Assembly: GCA_017440425.1 (NCBI GenBank)
Contig: JAFSHJ010000214.1
Span: 1 to 5,454, forward strand
DNA length: 5,454 nucleotides
Direction of reading: 5' to 3'
DNA from: Oscillospiraceae bacterium
Lineage (GTDB): Bacteria; Bacillota; Clostridia; Oscillospirales; Ruminococcaceae
Notes under the pieces: model-generated
What the model saw: the letters and a program-made list of their open reading frames with translations, nothing else
What the model was told of the DNA's origin: nothing
Database searches by the model: none
Shown: one piece after another, positions 1 through 4,214 of the stretch
Layout of the letters: each line of letters begins with the position of its first letter
How positions within the stretch are numbered: the first letter of the stretch is position 1
Translations under genes and position numbers: made by a program

Positions 1-1074
1 ACCTTCCACAACGGCAATTTTACCGTCCACCTGAATATCCGCGCCCATTCTGCTGAGCTCGTCCACATATTTAAAGCGGTTGTTCTCAAACACGCTCTCT
101 GTTACAACACTTGTGCCCTCTGCTGCGCAGAGCATTGCAACCATCTGCGGCTGCATATCCGTGGGGAAGCCGGGATGAGGCAGAGTTTTGAGTGTAACTT
201 TATTTATAGGACCGTTTCTGTAAACTCTTACTGCATCGTCGTATTCCTGCACCACGGCACCTGCTTTGATAAGCTTTTCGGAGATGGATTCAAGGTGTTT
301 GGGAATAACGTTGGAGACCATTACATCGCCGCCGGTTGCTGCTGCGGCAACCATAAATGTGCCTGCTTCAATCTGGTCGGGTATAATTGTATAGTTTGTT
401 CCGCCGAGACGTTTTACACCGTGGATCTTAATAACATCGGTGCCTGCACCGCGGATATCTGCGCCCATGGAGTTGAGGAAGTTTGCAAGATCCACAACGT
501 GGGGTTCTTTTGCTACGTTTTCAAGGATGGTAACGCCCTCCGCCTTTACTGCTGCGAGCATTACGTTTATTGTTGCACCAACGGAAGAAATTTCAAAATA
601 GATGTGGCTTCCAACCAGTTCATCAGCCTTTGCGCTGATAATGCCGCCCTGCACGATATCAACTGTGCAGCCAAGTGCTCTGAAGCCTTTGATGTGCTGA
701 TCGATGGGACGAACACCAAGGTTGCAGCCGCCGGGCATAGATACGTCTGCCTTGTGGTATCTGCCAAGCAGCGAACCGAGATAATAGTAGGATGCTCTCA
801 TCCTCTTTGCGTGCTCATAGGGCACCATGGGACTTGTGAGCACGGAAGTGTCAACGTAAACTGTGTTTTTATCAAGAAGTCTCACCGTTGCACCCATATC
901 CTTGAGTATCTTGAGCGAAACGGAAGTATCGTTAATGTTGGGTATATTTTCGATTATGCAGGGTTCTTCTGCCAAAACTGTTGCTGCCAAAATTGCAAGA
1001 GCGGCGTTTTTTGCTCCGCTTATCTCAACGGTGCCGCACAGACGTGCGCCGCCCTCGACGATATATTTTTCCAA
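1..1074 (-). CDS. murA: UDP-N-acetylglucosamine 1-carboxyvinyltransferase MurA (3' end outside window)
   Basis: MurA transfers enolpyruvate from PEP to UDP-GlcNAc, the first committed cytoplasmic step of peptidoglycan synthesis. The 358 visible codons run from a TTG start to the window edge; the family is about 420 residues, so about 60 C-terminal residues are missing. Family hallmarks are visible: ISGAKNAAL with the substrate-contacting Lys22-Asn23, the catalytic loop PGGCNLGVRPIDQH with the PEP-attacking Cys117 (Cys115 in E. coli), and GFPTDMQPQ with Asp306 (Asp305 in E. coli). Having Cys rather than Asp at 117 predicts fosfomycin sensitivity of this enzyme. The TTG start at 1074-1072 is chosen because AGGGGAG lies six bases upstream and the protein then begins MEKYIVEGG, as in other MurAs. 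Firmicutes often carry two murA copies; which one this is cannot be told. The gene is divergent from the rest of the window. Confidence 0.96.
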   Translation of the reverse strand, partial: MEKYIVEGGARLCGTVEISGAKNAALAILAATVLAEEPCIIENIPNINDTSVSLKILKDMGATVRLLDKNTVYVDTSVLTSPMVPYEHAKRMRASYYYLGSLLGRYHKADVSMPGGCNLGVRPIDQHIKGFRALGCTVDIVQGGIISAKADELVGSHIYFEISSVGATINVMLAAVKAEGVTILENVAKEPHVVDLANFLNSMGADIRGAGTDVIKIHGVKRLGGTNYTIIPDQIEAGTFMVAAAATGGDVMVSNVIPKHLESISEKLIKAGAVVQEYDDAVRVYRNGPINKVTLKTLPHPGFPTDMQPQMVAMLCAAEGTSVVTESVFENNRFKYVDELSRMGADIQVDGKIAVVEG

Positions 1075-1080
1075 CTCAAA

Positions 1081-1087
1081 CTCCCCT
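1081..1087 (-). promoter_or_regulatory. murA ribosome binding site
   Basis: On the minus strand this reads AGGGGAG and sits six bases before the TTG at 1074. It decides the start of murA: there is no better in-frame ATG, and the resulting N-terminus matches the family. Confidence 0.8.
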
Positions 1088-1160
1088 AACCTTTTTTGTG
1101 GGTTTCTTTTTGCAACTTGCGGCGGTTTTTTATTGCTCCAAATCACCGCCAAATATAAAA

Positions 1161-1197
1161 AAACGATAACTTTCAATTAATAAGCATACTATCGTTT
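1161..1197 (-). repeat. Inverted repeat with T-run at the start of the murA leader
   Basis: AAACGATA (1161-1168) and TATCGTTT (1190-1197) form a perfect 8-bp inverted repeat with a 21-base spacer. Read on the murA strand, the second arm runs into seven T (1163-1157), so the RNA could form a weak terminator-like hairpin right after the predicted transcription start. The stem has only two G-C pairs and a long loop. It could equally be an operator or chance in AT-rich DNA. Confidence 0.35.
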
Positions 1198-1200
1198 AAT

Positions 1201-1209
1201 ATTATACCA
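1201..1209 (-). promoter_or_regulatory. Extended -10 promoter for murA
   Basis: The minus strand reads TGGTATAAT here: a perfect TATAAT preceded by a TGN extension. The -35 position (about 1224-1229, TTTTAT) is a poor match, so the promoter would depend on the extended -10. Transcription would start near 1194, giving murA a leader of about 120 bases. It is the only good promoter I see in the divergent gap. Confidence 0.65.
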
Positions 1210-1360
1210 CTAAACCAAATAAAATAAAAGCATTTTTTAATTATTTCTTTTGGAAAATGAAACATTTTTTTTGCTTATTACGCTTATTTTTTCTCTTTTG
1301 CATATTTTTTCTAAAAGCAGAGAATACTATCACCGTTATCAACATTTTATACAGCACGAA

Positions 1361-1366
1361 AGGTGA
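1361..1366 (+). promoter_or_regulatory. Ribosome binding site deciding the TTG start at 1374
   Basis: AGGTGA (AAAGGTGA including the preceding bases) lies seven bases before the TTG codon at 1374, and a lysine-led signal peptide follows at once. This favours 1374 over the in-frame ATG at 1257. Confidence 0.6.
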
Positions 1367-1373
1367 TTTTAAA

Positions 1374-1910
1374 TTGAAAAAAACAGCATATTTTTTGGTT
1401 GCGCTTATAATAATCTCTGCAATGAGCATCACTTCCCTTGCATCTGAACACGACCTTCGCACCGTCAGCACCCTTGATGCGGACACGCTCAGAGAATATA
1501 TGCATCCAGAGTCACGACACCTTGCAGAGGATGTTGTAAGGATATGTGCGGAGCAGCAGATCTCCGCCGAGTTTATAGCTGCAGTCATGCGCTGGGAGCG
1601 CCGCCCCGACCTCCACAACTGGTTTGGATGGACGGGAAACAACGGCAGACTGATGAGCTTTTCCAGCGATCTGGAATGTCTTGAGAGGATAATTCCTATC
1701 ATCAAAAAGAACTATCTCACCGCTGACGGAAAATATTTCAACGGCTACACGGTGGATGCCGTAAGCATTTTTTACAACAATTCCGATTTTTGGCGGGACA
1801 CCATTTCTGCAGAGGTTACCCGCATCCTCAAAAACAGCACCCCTGAACCTCCCCCCTCTTATATCATCCTCCCCTGCACTCTTCCCCTTACCATTGATCC
1901 TACTCTTTAA
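1374..1910 (+). CDS. Secreted lysozyme/glucosaminidase-like protein (probable cell-wall hydrolase fold)
   Basis: A 178-residue protein with a clear signal peptide: KK at 2-3, hydrophobic residues 5-17, and likely cleavage after Ala23 in ITSLA-SE. The mature part (about 40-155) resembles the small lysozyme-like fold of the glucosaminidase (GH73/Bax-type) families. It has a helix with FIAAVMRWE, the motif HNWFGW at 81-86 and a late YNNSDFWRD segment where these proteins have a conserved Tyr and Trp. Glu75 is the natural candidate for the catalytic acid. The TTG at 1374 is chosen as start because AAGGTGA lies ahead of it and the signal peptide then begins properly; the ATG at 1257 would add 39 hydrophobic, low-complexity residues and has no usable ribosome binding site. 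The last 25 or so residues, after ILKNSTPEPPP, are Pro-rich and look unlike the domain. Substrate is unproven. The gene is monocistronic, followed by a terminator. Confidence 0.6.
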   Translation: MKKTAYFLVALIIISAMSITSLASEHDLRTVSTLDADTLREYMHPESRHLAEDVVRICAEQQISAEFIAAVMRWERRPDLHNWFGWTGNNGRLMSFSSDLECLERIIPIIKKNYLTADGKYFNGYTVDAVSIFYNNSDFWRDTISAEVTRILKNSTPEPPPSYIILPCTLPLTIDPTL

Positions 1911-1918
1911 AATTGTTG

Positions 1919-1952
1919 CACGGATATCTTTCACAGGATATCCGTGTTTTTT
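1919..1952 (+). terminator. Rho-independent terminator after the secreted protein gene
   Basis: CACGGATATC (1919-1928) pairs perfectly with GATATCCGTG (1937-1946) around an 8-base loop, followed by six T (1947-1952). It begins nine bases after the stop codon and separates this gene from serpin 1. Confidence 0.9.
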
Positions 1953-1963
1953 CATTTTATACA

Positions 1964-1992
1964 TTGTATCTATAATACATATATGATATAAT
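1964..1992 (+). promoter_or_regulatory. Sigma-A type promoter of serpin 1
   Basis: TTGTAT (1964-1969) and TATAAT (1987-1992) are separated by 17 bases, and the -10 carries a TGA extension (1984-1986). Transcription would start near 1999, leaving a leader of about 60 bases before the ATG at 2060. Confidence 0.75.
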
Positions 1993-2043
1993 TTATATAT
2001 ACCAATCCCTTTATTGCACATTCACGAAGACACTTTAAACCAG

Positions 2044-2050
2044 AAGGAGG
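2044..2050 (+). promoter_or_regulatory. Ribosome binding site of serpin 1
   Basis: AAGGAGG lies nine bases before the ATG at 2060. It is the best Shine-Dalgarno match in the window and fixes the start. Confidence 0.85.
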
Positions 2051-2059
2051 AGCTGCTGT

Positions 2060-3487
2060 ATGAAAGCTGAAAAAAACATTTCCAACAAACGCAAACTCAT
2101 TTTCAAAATTGTCATTCCCACAGCAGCCTTTCTTGTTGTTATTGTGGCTGTTTTGCTGTTTTTGCCGAATTCGCCCGATGACAACACCATTGAATTTGAA
2201 TCTCCTTTTGCTGTTAACAATGTTATCTATCCCACCCGCACACCTGCTCCTGAAAAAGCCGACTATCTGAGTCCCAAGGGAGCATTTGATGAGAAAGCAT
2301 ATTACGAAGCAGTTGAGCTTTGGAGATCCGAACTTGCCGCCCGTGCCGAATTTGCCAAAACAAACCCTCTTGATCTCACCGAGTTCTACTCTGCCACCAT
2401 TCCGCAGATGCTCTCCTCCGACACAAACGAAAGCCGTGTATATTCCCCTCTCAACCTCTATTTTGCGTTGGGAATGCTCAGCGAAGTCACCGACGGCGAA
2501 AGTAGAGAGCAGATTTTGGATCTGATAGGTGAAAGCTTTGTCTCAAAACTGCGTGACAATATTCCTGCTCTGTGGTGCAACAACTATATTTTGGACGGTT
2601 TCACCACCAGCATTTTTGCCAACTCTTTTTGGCTGAATGAAAACATAAAATATAACCCCAAAACCCTTAACCGGTTGGCCAAAAACTATTATGCATCTTC
2701 TTTTTCGGGAGAAATGGGCTCTGCGGAATACAACGATGTTCTGCACGATTGGGTAAATGCTCACACCGCTGATGCCTTGACCGATGAAAGCTCCACCCTT
2801 TCTTTTGAACGTCAGACCGTTTTGGCGCTGGTCTCCTGTGTAGATTTTCAGGTAGCCTGGAAGGACCCGTTTTATAAAACAAAAAACACCGAGGCTTTTT
2901 TCCACTCTCCCGATGGAAACATCTTATGCCGTTTTATGAATGCCACTATTTTCAGCAAATGCTACGACGGTGAAAACTTTGTTGCTGCTTCTTTATCATT
3001 CAGCGGTAATGACGGAAAAATGTGGTTCATACTGCCGGATGAGGGCTTTTCAACCGATGATGTAACCGTCAACCCCGAGCTTGTCTCTTTGCTGACAGGA
3101 GCCGAAAGCACACAAAAAAACATTAAAGATTATCTTCTCACCATCTCTGTCCCCAAGTTTGACGTGGCTTACACCACAAATTTAATTGAAGAACTTAAAG
3201 CTTTGGGAATCACCGATATACTTGACCCTGATGCTGCGGATTTTTCTCCCCTTATGAAAAATGCAGACAACATATATCTTGACAAAGCACAGCATTCCGC
3301 CCGTGTCGCCATAGACGAAAACGGATGCTCCGCTGCAGCATACACCTACCTTGGAGGCGGTTTGACAGGAGGTGTTCCAAAAACAGAGAAAATGACACTC
3401 ATCTTTAACCGTCCCTTTATTTTTGCCATAACCTCTGCGGATAACTCCATTCTGTTCATCGGCACACTCAATTCCCCGGTGCGCTAA
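2060..3487 (+). CDS. Membrane-anchored serpin (serpin 1), complete
   Basis: A 475-residue serpin, the suicide-inhibitor fold that traps serine or cysteine proteases when its reactive loop is cut. Residues 1-16 are Lys/Arg-rich and 17-35 form one hydrophobic helix with no clear cleavage site, so it is probably anchored N-in, domain out. A linker (36-100) follows, then the serpin domain (about 104-475). Landmarks: the first helices ending in YSPLNLYFALGML (128-140), NSFWLNENIKYNP (188-200), WVNAHT (231-236), the shutter-side VSVPKF-like segment TISVPKFDVAY (361-371), and LIFNRPFIFAI (447-457), which fits the PROSITE serpin signature. The hinge reads ENGCSAAAYTYL (420-431), followed by a Gly-rich reactive loop. 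Three Ala at P12-P10 suit an inhibitory serpin, but Cys at P14 and Tyr at P9 are unusual; P1 falls near Thr436 and is uncertain. It has its own promoter and terminator and is a close paralogue of serpin 2. Target protease unknown. Confidence 0.92.
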   Translation: MKAEKNISNKRKLIFKIVIPTAAFLVVIVAVLLFLPNSPDDNTIEFESPFAVNNVIYPTRTPAPEKADYLSPKGAFDEKAYYEAVELWRSELAARAEFAKTNPLDLTEFYSATIPQMLSSDTNESRVYSPLNLYFALGMLSEVTDGESREQILDLIGESFVSKLRDNIPALWCNNYILDGFTTSIFANSFWLNENIKYNPKTLNRLAKNYYASSFSGEMGSAEYNDVLHDWVNAHTADALTDESSTLSFERQTVLALVSCVDFQVAWKDPFYKTKNTEAFFHSPDGNILCRFMNATIFSKCYDGENFVAASLSFSGNDGKMWFILPDEGFSTDDVTVNPELVSLLTGAESTQKNIKDYLLTISVPKFDVAYTTNLIEELKALGITDILDPDAADFSPLMKNADNIYLDKAQHSARVAIDENGCSAAAYTYLGGGLTGGVPKTEKMTLIFNRPFIFAITSADNSILFIGTLNSPVR

Positions 3488-3512
3488 ACATCAACACCAA
3501 TAAACCTATTTC

Positions 3513-3546
3513 TGCGGATACGGCTGCACCGTGTCCGCATTTTGTT
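3513..3546 (+). terminator. Rho-independent terminator after serpin 1
   Basis: TGCGGATACGG (3513-3523) pairs with CCGTGTCCGCA (3529-3539) in an 11-bp stem with one G-U pair and a 5-base loop. T residues follow at 3540-3543 and 3545-3546. The T-tract runs into the -35 element of the next promoter. Confidence 0.85.
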
Positions 3547-3573
3547 GGCATAATAAAGCGTGTATGCTATAAT
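3545..3573 (+). promoter_or_regulatory. Sigma-A type promoter of the sigma factor-serpin 2 operon
   Basis: TTGGCA (3545-3550) and TATAAT (3568-3573) are 17 bases apart, with a TGC extension of the -10 (3565-3567). This is the strongest promoter in the window. Its -10 context (TGN-TATAATTT) resembles that of serpin 1. Transcription would start near 3580, with a leader of about 74 bases. Confidence 0.85.
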
Positions 3574-3583
3574 TTTTATAAAC

Positions 3584-3613
3584 TCCCGAAACCTTTTCAA
3601 TTTTTTTGCGGGA
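3584..3613 (+). other. Possible 5' hairpin in the sigma factor mRNA leader
   Basis: TCCCGAAA (3584-3591) can pair with TTTGCGGGA (3605-3613), with one bulged G, at the very start of the predicted transcript. It may protect the 5' end or influence translation. The stem is short and may be incidental. Confidence 0.3.
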
Positions 3614-3641
3614 TATATTTATGAAGACGACTTTTAACAAC

Positions 3642-3647
3642 GGAGGT
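3642..3647 (+). promoter_or_regulatory. Ribosome binding site of the sigma factor
   Basis: GGAGGT lies six bases before the ATG at 3654. This selects 3654 over the in-frame TTG at 3606 and ATG at 3621, which have only weak sites. Confidence 0.85.
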
Positions 3648-3653
3648 TTTGCT

Positions 3654-4214
3654 ATGGATGACAGTTCAATCGTCACTCTCTTCTGGAGCCGTGACCAACG
3701 CGCTATTGATGAAACCGAAAAGAAATACGGCAGATATCTCCATAAAATATCCTATAATATTTTATGTGACCGCTCCGACTGCGACGAGGCCGTGAACGAC
3801 ACCTATTTAAAGGCGTGGAATTCCATTCCGCCCCAATGTCCCGCCGTTCTCCGCAGCTATCTCGCCAGGCTTGTCCGTGCGGTATCCATCGACATTTTCC
3901 GAAAGAAAAATTCCGAAAAGCGCAAGCCCACGGAATATCTTCTCTCCCTTCAGGAGCTGGAGGATTGTGTTTCCGATCACGAAACACCGGAAGATGCTGC
4001 CGATGCCGCATTGCTCACCGCACTTATAGAAAAATATCTCACAACGCTTTCTCTGCGTGACCGTAATGCGTTTGTTATGAGATATTTCTTCTTTGATTCG
4101 GTGGCTGATATAGCCTCGCATTCCGGAATGACCCGCCCTGCGGTGAAAAGTCTGCTCTACCGCACAAGATGCGGATTAAAAGCTTATCTTGAAAAGGAAG
4201 GATTTACTTTATGA
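3654..4214 (+). CDS. ECF-type RNA polymerase sigma factor, sigma-70 family
   Basis: A 186-residue two-domain sigma factor that would direct RNA polymerase to a set of promoters. Region 2 spans about residues 18-90, with EKKYGRYLHKISYNIL and then DCDEAVNDTYLKAWNSIPP as the core-binding region 2.2 and a basic end (RKKNSEKRK, 83-91) near region 2.4. An acidic linker (about 100-117) follows, then region 4 at about 123-180: the segment LSLRDRNAFVMRYF and a helix-turn-helix in VADIASHSGMTRPAVKSLLYRTR (150-172). Length and layout match the ECF group common in Clostridia. No zinc-binding anti-sigma domain or C-terminal extension is present. Its TGA overlaps the ATG of serpin 2 (ATGA at 4211-4214), so the two are translationally coupled and the partner is likely its regulator. 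Its promoter looks housekeeping; I see no convincing ECF-type promoter, so autoregulation is not supported. Promoter specificity is unknown. Confidence 0.92.
   Translation: MDDSSIVTLFWSRDQRAIDETEKKYGRYLHKISYNILCDRSDCDEAVNDTYLKAWNSIPPQCPAVLRSYLARLVRAVSIDIFRKKNSEKRKPTEYLLSLQELEDCVSDHETPEDAADAALLTALIEKYLTTLSLRDRNAFVMRYFFFDSVADIASHSGMTRPAVKSLLYRTRCGLKAYLEKEGFTL
4194..4202 (+). promoter_or_regulatory. Ribosome binding site of serpin 2, inside the sigma gene
   Basis: AAGGAAGGA lies eight bases before the ATG at 4211 and within the last codons of the sigma gene. Together with the ATGA overlap it fixes the start and indicates coupled translation. Confidence 0.75.

Larger units (their letters stand above)
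1075..1373. other. Divergent intergenic region between murA and the secreted protein gene
   Basis: About 300 AT-rich bases with no convincing gene. It holds the murA ribosome binding site, leader and extended -10 promoter. A second small inverted repeat, GGCGGT (1121-1126) with ACCGCC (1145-1150), lies inside the murA leader. On the plus strand I see no promoter good enough to assign to the gene at 1374; weak candidates such as TTGCAT at 1298-1303 lack a matching -10 at proper spacing. An ATG at 1257 is in frame with that gene but is not favoured as its start. Confidence 0.6.

Noticed and set aside
175..1089. Long plus-strand open frame of 304 codons
   Set aside because: It is antisense to murA, whose motifs are unmistakable on the minus strand; its Cys- and His-rich translation is an artefact.
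1257..1373. Upstream ATG extension of the secreted protein
   Set aside because: It would place a second hydrophobic stretch ahead of a complete signal peptide and has no proper ribosome binding site; the TTG at 1374 has one.
1512..2021. Minus-strand open frame of 169 codons
   Set aside because: It is antisense to the signal-peptide-bearing gene at 1374-1910, runs through that gene's terminator and serpin 1's promoter, and has no family resemblance.
2543..2905. Minus-strand frames inside serpin 1
   Set aside because: They are shadows of the serpin coding sequence, with no start signals or recognisable product.
3606..3653. Upstream in-frame starts for the sigma factor (TTG 3606, ATG 3621)
   Set aside because: GGAGGT is correctly spaced only for the ATG at 3654, and the extra 16 residues lie outside the normal sigma region 2.
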